Assembly (NCBI GenBank): GCA_030424545.1
Contig: JAUHWL010000001.1
Span: forward strand, 1-64,000
Direction of reading: 5' to 3'
DNA from: Bacteroidia bacterium
GTDB taxonomy: Bacteria > Bacteroidota > Bacteroidia > Flavobacteriales > Schleiferiaceae
DNA length: 64,000 nucleotides
Positions within the stretch are counted from its first letter, which is position 1; the number at the start of each line of letters is the position of its first letter. The translations under genes were made by a program, and so were the position numbers. Under the pieces are notes generated by a model. The model ran no database searches and was not told the origin of the DNA. It saw only the letters and a list, made by a program, of their open reading frames with translations. This document shows, one piece after another, positions 53,993-62,964 of this stretch.

Positions 53993-54000
53993 GGGAAAAA

Positions 54001-54031
54001 GTTATAGGTTATAAGTTACTGGTTATAGGTT
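54001..54031. repeat. AT-rich repeats at the left edge of the 54-kb cassette
   Basis: GTTATAGGTT occurs at 54001-54010 and again within 54021-54031 (GGTTATAGGTT). The same element, inverted, recurs at the right edge (54476-54524), giving degenerate terminal inverted repeats around the four-helix-bundle gene. Confidence 0.6.
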
Positions 54032-54058
54032 GAATGTGATAAGTAAAAAGTTAAAAGA

Positions 54059-54439
54059 ATGGCTGGCGTAAGATCATTTGAAGAATTAGAATGCTGGAAA
54101 GCAGCGAGAGAATTAAGGGTTTTTGCATCGAGAAAGGTGATTGAAAATTTCCCTTCAGATGAGCGGTACGCGTTGACAAGCCAACTAAGACGTTCTTCCA
54201 GATCTGTTTCAGATAATATTGCTGAAGGGTATGGACGGTTTCATTTTCAAGAAAACATTCAATTTTGCCGTATTGCAAGAGGAAGTTTGCACGAAAGTTT
54301 AAACCAAGTAATTACAGCCGAGGAAGAAGAATATATAGATGAAAATGTTGTGTTAGAATACCGCATCATTTTTAAAAAAACGGAAGCGATTTTGAACGGA
54401 TACATTAATTATTTAGCAGGAGCCAAAAGCGAAGGTTAA
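54059..54439 (+). CDS. Four-helix-bundle protein (S23/IVS-encoded family)
   Basis: A 126-residue helical protein of the family encoded in 23S rRNA intervening sequences and also found in intergenic positions. It opens VRSFEELECWKAARELRVF and contains LTSQLRRSSRSVSDNIAEGYGRF and ARGSLHESLNQVITAEEE. The family resembles the Avd accessory of diversity-generating retroelements, but there is no reverse transcriptase here. Function is unknown. It sits between sdhA and sdhB, flanked by AT-rich inverted repeats. Confidence 0.92.
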   Translation: MAGVRSFEELECWKAARELRVFASRKVIENFPSDERYALTSQLRRSSRSVSDNIAEGYGRFHFQENIQFCRIARGSLHESLNQVITAEEEEYIDENVVLEYRIIFKKTEAILNGYINYLAGAKSEG

Positions 54440-54475
54440 CCATTTTTAAAACGAAACAAAATAACTTTTAACTAT

Positions 54476-54524
54476 AACGTATAACCCACAACGTATAACC
54501 TACAACGTATAACATATAACGTTC
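54476..54524. repeat. 14-bp tandem repeat (about 3.3 copies)
   Basis: Units AACGTATAACCCAC (54476-54489), AACGTATAACCTAC (54490-54503) and AACGTATAACATAT (54504-54517), followed by AACGTTC. They bound the right side of the four-helix-bundle cassette, 6 bp before the sdhB start. Confidence 0.9.
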
Positions 54525-54530
54525 AAAGAC

Positions 54531-55280
54531 ATGAATCTTACACTAAAAATCTGGCGCCAAAAAAATAAACAAGACAAAGGTAGAATGGAAACTTATCCCG
54601 TTTCTAATATTTCTGGCGATATGTCTTTTTTAGAAATGCTTGACGTATTAAACGAGCAGCTCATTAATGATGGCAAAGAGCCCGTAGCTTTTGACCATGA
54701 TTGTCGCGAAGGAATTTGTGGCATGTGCTCGTTGTTTATCAATGGCGAAGCACACGGACCTGGACGTGAAATTACCACCTGCCAGTTGCACATGCGTAGC
54801 TTTAAAGATGGCGATACCATTCACATTGAACCTTGGCGCGCGGCAGCATTTCCCGTAGTAAAAGATTTGGTTACCGACCGCAGCGCGTTAGATAGAATTA
54901 TGAATGCCGGTGGATTTGTTTCTGTAAATACTTCAGGAAACACCATTGATGCCAACACCATCCCTGTGCCCAAAGCAGATGCCGATAAAGCATTTGATGC
55001 CGCCACATGCATTGGCTGTGGAGCTTGTGTAGCTACGTGTAAAAACGCTTCGGCTATGTTGTTTACATCAGCCAAAGTAAGCCAGTTGGCACTATTGCCG
55101 CAAGGTAAAGTAGAGGCCCATGACCGTGTTTTAAACATGGTGCACCAAATGGATTTAGAAGGTTTTGGTAACTGTACCAACACTGGTGCATGTGAGGTTG
55201 AATGCCCTAAAGGAATTAGCTTAGAAAATATAGCTCGTATGAACCGCGAGTATTTAAGCGCAAGTGTAACTGGGGAGTAA
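54531..55280 (+). CDS. sdhB: Succinate dehydrogenase iron-sulfur subunit
   Basis: A 249-residue subunit carrying three iron-sulfur clusters. The 2Fe-2S cluster uses C58, C63, C66 and C84 ([15 protein letters not shown]). The 4Fe-4S cluster has C160, C163 and C166, and the 3Fe-4S cluster has C170 with cysteines around 215-225 ([12 protein letters not shown]). It passes electrons from SdhA to the cytochrome b. It is separated from sdhA by about 540 bp containing the four-helix-bundle cassette. A strong terminator follows. Confidence 0.97.
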   Translation: MNLTLKIWRQKNKQDKGRMETYPVSNISGDMSFLEMLDVLNEQLINDGKEPVAFDHDCREGICGMCSLFINGEAHGPGREITTCQLHMRSFKDGDTIHIEPWRAAAFPVVKDLVTDRSALDRIMNAGGFVSVNTSGNTIDANTIPVPKADADKAFDAATCIGCGACVATCKNASAMLFTSAKVSQLALLPQGKVEAHDRVLNMVHQMDLEGFGNCTNTGACEVECPKGISLENIARMNREYLSASVTGE

Positions 55281-55301
55281 AACACCGTTTACTTAAGATA
55301 T

Positions 55302-55337
55302 AAGCCCACTTAGAATTGCTTCTAAGTGGGCTTTTTT
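55302..55337 (+). terminator. Intrinsic terminator after sdhB
   Basis: A 13-bp perfect stem with arms AAGCCCACTTAGA and TCTAAGTGGGCTT, loop ATTGCT and a T run. It ends the sdhCAB unit. Confidence 0.93.
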
Positions 55338-55509
55338 ATGTTCTCATCATGCATTATTGCATTTAGCCTTGCTGGTAATTTCCTAAACAAGTAATCTTTT
55401 TTAAATAAATTTTACTAGTCGCTTAAGATTGATTCATTCATATTGGCGATAATCCGTACGATTTGTACGGGCGTAAATTAAACGTATCATAAATCCCCAC
55501 AATTCAAGT
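55338..55509 (+). ncRNA. Candidate unannotated small RNA region between two terminators
   Basis: This stretch lies between the sdhB terminator (55302-55337) and a second terminator at 55510-55543 with no gene in between. It includes a hairpin CCGTAC-GATTT-GTACGG at 55454-55470. The boundary of a transcript and its promoter are not clear; no good TAnnTTTG box was found. The region is 172 bp and may instead be a leader or decayed gene. Confidence 0.3.
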
Positions 55510-55543
55510 AACGGAATAGCAAGCATGGTTATTCCGTTTTTTT
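55510..55543 (+). terminator. Second intrinsic terminator, about 80 bp before the barrel lipoprotein
   Basis: Arms AACGGAATA (55510-55518) and TATTCCGTT (55530-55538) followed by TTTTT. It has no annotated gene on its 5' side, which makes it evidence for a hidden transcript or a leader attenuator. Confidence 0.75.
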
Positions 55544-55620
55544 AAAGCTTTTGGTGCATCTAGCTTTGCGAAGTAATATGTAACCGATACAATTTATTAA
55601 TTGAACCTAAATCAACCATC

Positions 55621-56295
55621 ATGAAAAAACCAATTAAAATAAGTTCTTTATTATGGACCATATTCATGTCCATTTGCGTAATCTCATTAATGAGCTCTTG
55701 TGCCATGCCGGTAAACACAAATTACGAAAGCGCAAGATCATTAAAAAAGAATCAGTTAGAAGCGGCAGCAAGTTACACCGCCTACGGAAATTTGGGCGAG
55801 CCCGCGCAAAACAACATGGGTGTACGTGTGGGGTACGGTATTACCGATAAGTTTGATGTAAAAATCACCTATGAAAATGCTACAACAGTAAACTCAGGTT
55901 CCGATTTCATCGAACAATATAAAATGAACTATGTATCCGTTTCTCCCAAATGGACCTTTATAAAAAATGTCCTTGCGCTTAAAATACCTGTTAACATGTA
56001 TTCTATGAAATACCAAGACGGAGACCAAGAATCTCTGTTTAACATCTCTCCTACCCTTCTCGCAACCTGGCCCGTTTCTCAACAGTTTGAAGTTGGTATG
56101 AGTGTTACCTATCAATCTGGTGTACCTGGGTACCAAAGCATTTTTAGCACAGGCATAGGCATGGGAATTAGCAAAAACCTAGATCGTTGGGCCATCAGGC
56201 CAGAAATTGGGTATAGTGTAGACTTAGAATATAGCGATCACAAATATGTAAACTTTGGCATCGGCTTTACCTACAATTTTGATTTGAATAAATAG
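55621..56295 (+). CDS. Beta-barrel outer-membrane lipoprotein-like protein
   Basis: A 224-residue protein. The lipobox SLMSSC follows a signal of about 26 residues. The mature part shows alternating strands (GVRVGYGITDKFDVKITYEN, YVSVSPKWTF, YVNFGIGFTYNF), typical of small outer-membrane barrels, with a phenylalanine near the C-terminus. A lipidated barrel is unusual; the cysteine may be outside a true lipobox. Function unknown. Confidence 0.75.
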   Translation: MKKPIKISSLLWTIFMSICVISLMSSCAMPVNTNYESARSLKKNQLEAAASYTAYGNLGEPAQNNMGVRVGYGITDKFDVKITYENATTVNSGSDFIEQYKMNYVSVSPKWTFIKNVLALKIPVNMYSMKYQDGDQESLFNISPTLLATWPVSQQFEVGMSVTYQSGVPGYQSIFSTGIGMGISKNLDRWAIRPEIGYSVDLEYSDHKYVNFGIGFTYNFDLNK

Positions 56296-56330
56296 CCCTT
56301 TACCAAACCATAACCTACAAAGCCCCTTTT

Positions 56331-56377
56331 AAAATCCTGTTCAAAAAAAATTCGTTTGGGCAGGATTTTTTATTTTT
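56331..56377 (+). terminator. Intrinsic terminator after the barrel gene
   Basis: Arms AAAATCCTG and CAGGATTTT around an A-rich loop, followed by T residues. It lies 36 bp after the stop of the barrel gene. Confidence 0.7.
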
Positions 56378-56450
56378 AATTCTATGCATTTCTTTGAGGC
56401 AAATTTCTGTAGAAACCGTACACTTATACCCTTAAAAACACAATGTAAAA

Positions 56451-57602
56451 ATGCAATTCCCTGGTTCTATTTCAAGTAAATTTCCGCAATTAGGTACAAC
56501 CATTTTTACTAAAATGAGTGCACTTGCTCAACAACATAATGCAATAAACCTTTCGCAGGGTTTCCCAGATTTTCCGGTAAACCAATATTTAATAGACCGT
56601 GTACATGCGCACATGAGCAACGGCTCTAATCAATATGCGCCTATGGGCGGGGCACCAACGTTGGTACACGCCATTGCCAAAAAAGTGCGCACTTATTTGG
56701 GGGTAGATTACAACCCTGCTACAGAAATAACAGTTACGGCCGGAGGAACACAAGCCTTAGCTAGCGCTATTGCAGCAACCATTCGCGAAGGCGATGAAGT
56801 AATCATCTTTACACCTGCATACGATAGTTATGTGCCCGTAGTAGAACTACATGGCGGCATACCCGTTTACGTTAAATTAAAGCACCCCGATTACCATATA
56901 GATTGGGATGAAGTAAAAGTGATGATTAACCGCAAAACGCGCATGATCATTATAAACACACCACACAACCCTACAGGAGCTGTTTTGGCGCAAGCCGATT
57001 TAATACAACTGGCAAAGTTGGTTGAAAAAAGCAATATTTTAATTCTGAGCGATGAAGTGTATGAACACATTACATTCGACCAGAACCCTCATTATTCTGT
57101 AGCCAGCCACCCCATTTTGGCCGAGCGTAGTTTTGTGGTGTCTAGTTTCGGAAAAAGCTTGCACGCCACAGGCTGGAAGTTAGGCTACATTTTAGCGCCC
57201 GAAAATTTAATGACTGAGTTTAGAAAAGTGCACCAATATGATGTGTTTAGTTGCAACGCCCCCTTACAATTGGCCATTGCCGATTTTATGCAACACGAAG
57301 GCGTTTTTGATATTGCCCCAATGTATCAGCAAAAGCGCGATTTCTTTTTGGCACAAATTGAAGGCTCAAAATTTAAACCCTTAAAATCTTCAGGCACCTA
57401 TTTTCAATTGCTCGATTACAGTGTAATTAGCCAAGAAGGCGATGTTGCATTTGCCGAGCGAATGACCACAGAATTTGGCGTGGCCGCCATCCCCGTTTCT
57501 GTTTTTTACAACACACCTACCGATCATAAAGTCCTTCGTTTTTGCTTCGCAAAGCAAGAAGAAACTCTGGCTAAAGCGGGTGAGGTTTTGCGGAAGTTGT
57601 AA
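56451..57602 (+). CDS. PLP-dependent aminotransferase (methionine/kynurenine aminotransferase-like)
   Basis: A 383-residue class-I aminotransferase. Features are NLSQGFPDFPVNQYL, MGGAPTLVHAIAKK, NTPHNPTGAVL, LILSDEVYEHITFD, and the PLP lysine K235 in SSFGKSLHATGWK. It resembles YbdL methionine aminotransferase and kynurenine aminotransferases; the motifs cannot separate them. Kynurenine-pathway genes lie 40 kb away, which is weak support. It is a single-gene unit after a terminator. Confidence 0.9.
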   Translation: MQFPGSISSKFPQLGTTIFTKMSALAQQHNAINLSQGFPDFPVNQYLIDRVHAHMSNGSNQYAPMGGAPTLVHAIAKKVRTYLGVDYNPATEITVTAGGTQALASAIAATIREGDEVIIFTPAYDSYVPVVELHGGIPVYVKLKHPDYHIDWDEVKVMINRKTRMIIINTPHNPTGAVLAQADLIQLAKLVEKSNILILSDEVYEHITFDQNPHYSVASHPILAERSFVVSSFGKSLHATGWKLGYILAPENLMTEFRKVHQYDVFSCNAPLQLAIADFMQHEGVFDIAPMYQQKRDFFLAQIEGSKFKPLKSSGTYFQLLDYSVISQEGDVAFAERMTTEFGVAAIPVSVFYNTPTDHKVLRFCFAKQEETLAKAGEVLRKL

Positions 57603-57735
57603 ACAAATCACCACGTTTATCTACCGCATTTGCTCAGTTGGTCAAACGACTAACTCGGTTTAGAAAATAGGGGATTTGGGCTCACTCAAGCAAAAAATTT
57701 AATTTACATGGATTCCTGATTTTTAAAAATAAACC

Positions 57736-58572
57736 ATGAAAAAACATTTCCTGATTTTGATGCTATTCGCGCAGCTTGTTGCTTTTTCGCAATCAAAATA
57801 TGCCGAGTATAACTCTCTAATTTTACAATTTGGTAAAGCCGAAAATTTTGAGGATGCAGAAAAAACGTTTGCGAAAATCAAGCAGTTTTCTTGCCCGGTA
57901 GCATATTATCCAACTTTAGCCCTTTGGGCAATTAACGATGGAAACAGAGAAGAAGCGTTGCGCTATTTAGCCGATGCCATGCGTTTTGGCTACAGCGTTA
58001 CCGAAATGGAAACCAGCCACCCCAATGAGTATAAACGTTTTACCGAGCTTTCAATCGATAGTATTTCTGCCCACATTAGAAACTCTAAAACCATAGCTTT
58101 TGATTGGCAAGCCTACATTCAGCTTAACAGTATTTTTAATGGCTTTAGCGCAAACCGCACACTTGCACATGTAGATTCTAACGCACGTAAACTTGTTATT
58201 CCGCTACGCACATTAATGTATAGCTATATGCGCAAACACGGTTTTCCAAGCGATTGCCAAGTAGGTTTCGGTATGAGCAATAGCACCAAACAATGCATTT
58301 TAACTACCAGTAGGTTTTTGTTAGATTTTGAATTTAACGAGCTAGATAAAATGCTGCAAATGGCGTTAGACAATTATCAAATAACCTTAGATTATTATGC
58401 CTTTATTGTAGATTATTACTTGTTCTGCAATGGCGAAACCAGCCGATATGGCTCATTAAAAAAAGTAGATAGCCAAGGCTATAAAACATACGTAAAAGAA
58501 AACCTTGTAGAAATTAACACACAACGCAAAAACCTCGGCTTGCCCGAATTAACTAAGCGTGACGCTTATTAA
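57736..58572 (+). CDS. Hypothetical exported protein
   Basis: A 278-residue protein with a signal peptide (MKKHFLILMLFAQLVAFSQ). The first part has a tetratricopeptide-like helical look (FEDAEKTFAKIKQFSC, REEALRYLADAMRFGY). The remainder (DFEFNELDKMLQMALDNYQ) is helical and unassigned. It is convergent with the lipoprotein gene at 58569; their stop codons overlap in four bases. Confidence 0.68.
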   Translation: MKKHFLILMLFAQLVAFSQSKYAEYNSLILQFGKAENFEDAEKTFAKIKQFSCPVAYYPTLALWAINDGNREEALRYLADAMRFGYSVTEMETSHPNEYKRFTELSIDSISAHIRNSKTIAFDWQAYIQLNSIFNGFSANRTLAHVDSNARKLVIPLRTLMYSYMRKHGFPSDCQVGFGMSNSTKQCILTTSRFLLDFEFNELDKMLQMALDNYQITLDYYAFIVDYYLFCNGETSRYGSLKKVDSQGYKTYVKENLVEINTQRKNLGLPELTKRDAY

Positions 58573-59078
58573 ATAAAATAGTTTTTATACTCTGCTAAAT
58601 GGGCTTTTAAATCAGCTAAGGCTTCTTTAGATGCAGAAACATCATCGCCTTCTAACGTTTTGCTATACTCAAATATTGGCACCAAAAAATCGTGTAATTC
58701 ATCATGCGCAGCGCCTTTCATTGTACATTGGGCAAAAATGCCGTCCATGGTCGTATTAATTCCTTGGGCAAGCATGTTGTAGTTCACTGCGTCTTCCGGC
58801 AATTGCATTTCTTCATATTGTGCAATTTGTGCAATCATCTTATTTACGCCAGAAGTTGTTTCTTCATTTGCCATCCACTTTTTACCATTATTTAATTGGA
58901 GTTCTCCTTTTATATTGGTAAAGCTTGCATCGGCTTCGGAAGCTGAATTTTCTGCCGGAACATTTTCTTTTGTGTTTTCGGTTTCATGAATAGGCACTTC
59001 TATATCATCGCTTTCGCAGCTAATAAAAAGTGTAGTTGCAAAAAGAAAAATAGCAAGGTTTTTCAAATTATAATTCAT
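58569..59078 (-). CDS. Hypothetical lipoprotein
   Basis: The start at 59078 (MNYNLKNLAIFLFATTLF) is preferred over 59105. The lipobox is LFISC. The mature part is acidic, with a helix-rich end (SASKEALADLKAHLAEYKNYF) and GKKWMANEETTSGVNKMIAQI, and may form a helical bundle. Function unknown. Its stop overlaps the stop of the convergent gene at 57736. Confidence 0.7.
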   Translation of the reverse strand: MNYNLKNLAIFLFATTLFISCESDDIEVPIHETENTKENVPAENSASEADASFTNIKGELQLNNGKKWMANEETTSGVNKMIAQIAQYEEMQLPEDAVNYNMLAQGINTTMDGIFAQCTMKGAAHDELHDFLVPIFEYSKTLEGDDVSASKEALADLKAHLAEYKNYFI

Positions 59079-59164
59079 GGCGTAAAAGTTTGTTTTTAAG
59101 AACAATCAAAAGTAATCATGTAAAGTAATTCTTAATAGAAAAACCCCAAATATTTTCTCGAGAT

Positions 59165-60865
59165 TTATCGGGCAATAACAAAACGCTCACTTTTATTTTC
59201 TATGCGTATTACATACAATCCAGATGGCAATTCAGAAATATCAAGAGTGTTTAAATCATTTCCATCTAGCTTAAATTCCAAAACTTTGCGTCCATCATAA
59301 CTATAAATTTCGCCACTCGTGTTTCTAATCTGGGTTGATGAAATACTTAGCTTGTTTTTTGCTGGGTTTGGAAATAATTTGAAGTCTTTGATAATGGCAT
59401 TTTCTTCTACTCCAACTAACCTGCTGCCGCTGCACACTGGCACACTATCTACATATGCATTTATCTTTTTTGCCATACTATATGCCGCGTCAATGCTGTT
59501 AGAAGTTGTTGTGTCCCATGCGTAATAAAAAGCCAACTTAAATTGCACTTCTTCACCCACATTAAAAACTTCTCTGTTACCTAAACCTAAAATATCTCTT
59601 TTGTCATGAAGACTCCAAGGACTTTGGAACCAATTAGCCGGTGAAACTGGTGCAAATGCGCCACTGGTATCAAAGCTGTTTCCTGGATATATGTACCTTG
59701 AAGGATCACCCATTCCACTAGGCACAAAACCATCTCCATTAGCTGTATCTAAATAGCCACTCGGGTTATCAATAAGTAGCGGAGAACCGTCTCGCCAAAA
59801 ACTAGTCATGTAATTCCTGAACTCCGAAACTTGGGCTGGGTTTCCAGTAACAGAGTTGCTCGTGTTATTGTATTGCATAGAATTAGAAAGCTTCCAATAT
59901 TCTATCCTATTATTAGCCACATCAATGGGTTGGCAAACTCCATTGGCATCGCGCACGCCATCAAGGCATCCGTCTTTATCATTATCAATACCATCTAATT
60001 TATTGGTAGCAATTCCGTTTAAAACCACAACACCTGTAGCTGGAGGGTTCAAGCCAAAGCCCAACAGTCCTTGATCTAAACTATCTGAATTGTAACAATA
60101 CATTGTGTTTTGATCTACAAACGTTCCCGAAATATCATCCGCTGCATTTCCTAAATCAAAATCAATTTCAAAGGCTGCATTAAAATCTAAAAAATTATGA
60201 CGCTTGTTCCGGATTGTGTAATTCACAAACATAACAGAATCTAAAAACGTGTTTTGTTTATAGCCGTAAACCAAGCCCAATACTTCTACCCCAAGCGGGG
60301 TGCTGTTTGTTAGGAAATGAGTTGTGTCATCATTAAACATAAAAAAGACAGCTTGATCTCCTGGGAAGCATGGATAATCTCCGTCTGCTGCCGGATTATA
60401 AGCACCATTACCGTTCACATCAACAAAAGGAGCCAAGTAAAAAGATTCGGCAAAAGCAGTGTTGCCGTGGGCTGGCCAGGAGCTTATTGGGGCGGGAACA
60501 GCATTTCCATAATACCCAGCTACAAAACTGTCTACCATGGTTTTGTTTATTTTCCATACATGATTATACATGCTAAATGATGCAGGGTTACTGCTAATAG
60601 GACCACAATTCCATTCAGCATTATGAAACCTATATGTTTGAAAAGATCCAGATAGTTGTTGATTAGAATCTAAGGCACTCATCCAAAGCCCTACACCAAA
60701 CACAAAACTTTTTCCGGTAGAGTTTTCCGTTACTTGTTGATAATGTCCTTTAGAATCAATTTTTAGTTTTAGTTGATTAACATTAAAAGAATCTACATTT
60801 AAAACTTGTGCAGTTAAATGAAGAACTAAAAAGAAAATAAAGGCGGTAAGGATGGTTTTAGACAT
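59165..60865 (-). CDS. Secreted T9SS protein
   Basis: A 566-residue exported protein with a short signal (MSKTILTAFIFFLVLHLTAQ). It has a large region with FVDVNGNGAYNPAADGDYPCFPGD, calcium-binding-like loops (NDKDGCLDG) and no assigned enzyme motif. The C-terminal T9SS domain shows LFPNPAKNKLSISST and SYDGRKVL. It would be secreted to the surface. It is preceded on the same strand by two barrel-like paralogues. Confidence 0.85.
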   Translation of the reverse strand: MSKTILTAFIFFLVLHLTAQVLNVDSFNVNQLKLKIDSKGHYQQVTENSTGKSFVFGVGLWMSALDSNQQLSGSFQTYRFHNAEWNCGPISSNPASFSMYNHVWKINKTMVDSFVAGYYGNAVPAPISSWPAHGNTAFAESFYLAPFVDVNGNGAYNPAADGDYPCFPGDQAVFFMFNDDTTHFLTNSTPLGVEVLGLVYGYKQNTFLDSVMFVNYTIRNKRHNFLDFNAAFEIDFDLGNAADDISGTFVDQNTMYCYNSDSLDQGLLGFGLNPPATGVVVLNGIATNKLDGIDNDKDGCLDGVRDANGVCQPIDVANNRIEYWKLSNSMQYNNTSNSVTGNPAQVSEFRNYMTSFWRDGSPLLIDNPSGYLDTANGDGFVPSGMGDPSRYIYPGNSFDTSGAFAPVSPANWFQSPWSLHDKRDILGLGNREVFNVGEEVQFKLAFYYAWDTTTSNSIDAAYSMAKKINAYVDSVPVCSGSRLVGVEENAIIKDFKLFPNPAKNKLSISSTQIRNTSGEIYSYDGRKVLEFKLDGNDLNTLDISELPSGLYVIRIENKSERFVIAR

Positions 60866-60960
60866 GCTGTAGGTTTTTAATTTTGACTTGCGAATGCTAA
60901 AAGGTTGCCTCTATATTATTTAAGAAATAGGCGTGTGAAGTATGCTTGCTAATAAAAGAA

Positions 60961-61863
60961 TTAATGCAAGAAATACGTAAACCCGAGTTGCAAGCTATAC
61001 AGATTGGGTTGATGATAATCGCTGATATCATCAGTTAAACTAGAAGAATAGTTGTAATACGATAGTACTAGAAACAATTGAGAATAGTTTGTAATTGCAT
61101 ACTGATATTTTAAAAACATACTAAAACGTTTTTCCCAAACCTCATTATAAAATGCGTTCAATTCTTCACTTCCGTATTTACCTTCCCAACTCTCGGTAGA
61201 CCATGATCCATAAAACTGTAAAAAACTTTTAGGGTTGATATCATAACTAAATAAACCCGAAAATTTAAACCCGTTCGAAAAAATAGCAGGGGTAAGAGAA
61301 TAGGTTGAATCTATTAATGAGAAATAGCTAGTTTGCTCAGTATTTGAACGTTGAAACCATTCTATACCGGGATAAAAGCTAAACTTTTTAGATATTTTAA
61401 TGGCACCCAAGTAATTAAAATAATACTTGTTTAGGCTAGAGCTATACGGGTAAACACTTAAATGCGCAAAATAAATCGATGGTAAGTTATAATCGCCTTG
61501 CGAAGGAGAAACAAAACCTGCACCAATTACCGTTGCATTATATACCCCCGAATTGTTGTGTATTTGGTAGCCGGCATCCAGCGTTATATCGTCAAAAACC
61601 TCAAAATTACTTTGGTTATTAGATGCTGGCAAATGCACACCAATTTTAAATTTCTTAATTCCCCAAGTTCCTTTAAATCCAGCTTGCCAAGTGTCTAAGC
61701 CCTGTACGCCTTCTTGTTTGGATAAAAAATTAAGTCCCGCATACGCTTCTACAAACGTGTAAATCTGTGTAGGATCTGAGGCTTTAATTATCGCGTTCGC
61801 AGAATCTTGCGCGCGACTAAGCAATGTGCTCAAGCACAAAATTAACAAGGGCAAATGTTTCAT
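60961..61863 (-). CDS. Outer-membrane barrel-like protein, paralogue 1
   Basis: A 300-residue protein with a signal (MKHLPLLILCLSTLLSRAQ). The start of the mature part, KASDPTQIYTFVEAYAGL, and FYPGIEWFQRSNTE are shared with the gene at 61930. Alternating strands and a final LQLGFTYFLH indicate a beta barrel. Function unknown. It is 67 bp downstream of its paralogue on the same strand, a tandem duplication. Confidence 0.78.
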   Translation of the reverse strand: MKHLPLLILCLSTLLSRAQDSANAIIKASDPTQIYTFVEAYAGLNFLSKQEGVQGLDTWQAGFKGTWGIKKFKIGVHLPASNNQSNFEVFDDITLDAGYQIHNNSGVYNATVIGAGFVSPSQGDYNLPSIYFAHLSVYPYSSSLNKYYFNYLGAIKISKKFSFYPGIEWFQRSNTEQTSYFSLIDSTYSLTPAIFSNGFKFSGLFSYDINPKSFLQFYGSWSTESWEGKYGSEELNAFYNEVWEKRFSMFLKYQYAITNYSQLFLVLSYYNYSSSLTDDISDYHQPNLYSLQLGFTYFLH

Positions 61864-61929
61864 TTATAAGACAGTTTTGTGGTACCAAGATAGAACGATT
61901 TGCCTTGTTTTTTAGTACAACAAAACGCG

Positions 61930-62829
61930 CTAGTGCAGGTAATAAATAACACCAAGCTGCAGGCCAATGAGCGAGGGGTAAACGCAATACTGGCTTTCTT
62001 CTTGCAGATTAAAAGAATAATTTTTGTACAGCAAGTTTACATAGCCTTGCGCATGTACACCAAACGCATGCTGATACTTTACATTTATGTTGAATCTTTT
62101 CTGGCTTATGCCGTTGTAAAAACCGTCTAGCTCTGTAGATGCACCGTTCTCCCCGTTCCAGTTTTCAAAAGACCAAGCGGCATAAAGTTGAACAAAGTTT
62201 TTGGCGTTAAAATCATAACTCACAGTGCCCGAAAACTTCAACCCATTTGTGTAGATATCAGAGTTGCCGTAGGTTGAGTCTCTAACATACCCAACGTTAA
62301 ATTTTGTATTAGACCGTTTAAACCACTCCACGCCAGGATAAAACGCTAGTTTATCTGAAAACTTGATTGCGCCTACATAATTAACATGAAACGTGTTGAA
62401 ACAAGATCTGTTTGCGAAAGCGGTTTGGCATTTGTCATCATCATAAATTGCAAAGAAATTATCCTCGGCACCAAAACTATAACCCACATTAATTACGGTT
62501 GAATTATAAAAACCCGAGTTGTTGTGAAGCTGATAGCCGGCATCAACAGCTACATCGTCTAAACCCCACGTTTCCCTACTAACATTAGATGTTGGAAGCA
62601 AAACACCAATTCTAAACCTTTTAATTCCCCAGTTACCCCGAAAGCCTGTTTCCAAAACAGCAGTGCCCAATCCGTGCTCCCAAGAACCAGCCACGTGGTA
62701 CCCGCCAAACCCTTCTACAGACGTGTAAATCTGTGTGGGATCGCTGGCCTTCATTTTCAAAAAATCTGCATTTTGGGAGAATACAGAAAATGACAACAGC
62801 AATGCGACAAGTGAATAAGCTATTTTCAT
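61930..62829 (-). CDS. Outer-membrane barrel-like protein, paralogue 2
   Basis: A 299-residue protein with a signal (MKIAYSLVALLLSFSVFSQ). It shares KASDPTQIYTSVEGFGGY, NWGIKRFRIGV and FYPGVEWFKRSNT with the neighbour at 60961, and ends LQLGVIYYLH. Overall identity is moderate but clear along the whole length. Function unknown. The region upstream has a TATTTTCG box about one mismatch from the consensus. Confidence 0.78.
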   Translation of the reverse strand: MKIAYSLVALLLSFSVFSQNADFLKMKASDPTQIYTSVEGFGGYHVAGSWEHGLGTAVLETGFRGNWGIKRFRIGVLLPTSNVSRETWGLDDVAVDAGYQLHNNSGFYNSTVINVGYSFGAEDNFFAIYDDDKCQTAFANRSCFNTFHVNYVGAIKFSDKLAFYPGVEWFKRSNTKFNVGYVRDSTYGNSDIYTNGLKFSGTVSYDFNAKNFVQLYAAWSFENWNGENGASTELDGFYNGISQKRFNINVKYQHAFGVHAQGYVNLLYKNYSFNLQEESQYCVYPSLIGLQLGVIYYLH

Positions 62830-62964
62830 TTTTTATAAATTTTGAGCAAAACGAAAATAAGTCAATCCCATGAATAGGAAGAAGGATCATCATGTTTGGC
62901 TAACTAATTTCTAATTGCCAGGCCATTCTCATTGACTTATTAAAATATTGGCAGTATTACCGCA

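Larger units (their letters stand above)
54001..54524 (+). mobile_element. Candidate cassette carrying an S23-type four-helix-bundle gene, inside sdhCAB
   Basis: AT-rich repeats at 54001-54031 and a 14-bp tandem repeat at 54476-54524 (units AACGTATAACC + CAC/TAC/ATAT-like ends) flank the gene at 54059-54439. The outer sequences are inverted (GGTTATAGGTT against GGTTATACGTT). The segment lies between sdhA and sdhB, where other genomes usually have little sequence. It is compatible with a mobile insertion like those carrying rRNA intervening sequences; mobility is inferred. Confidence 0.55.

Noticed and set aside
54059-54439. Avd-like accessory of a diversity-generating retroelement
   Set aside because: The protein family is related, but no reverse transcriptase, template repeat or variable repeat is in the window.
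54476-54524. A CRISPR array
   Set aside because: The 14-bp units are directly tandem with no spacers, and no cas genes are present.
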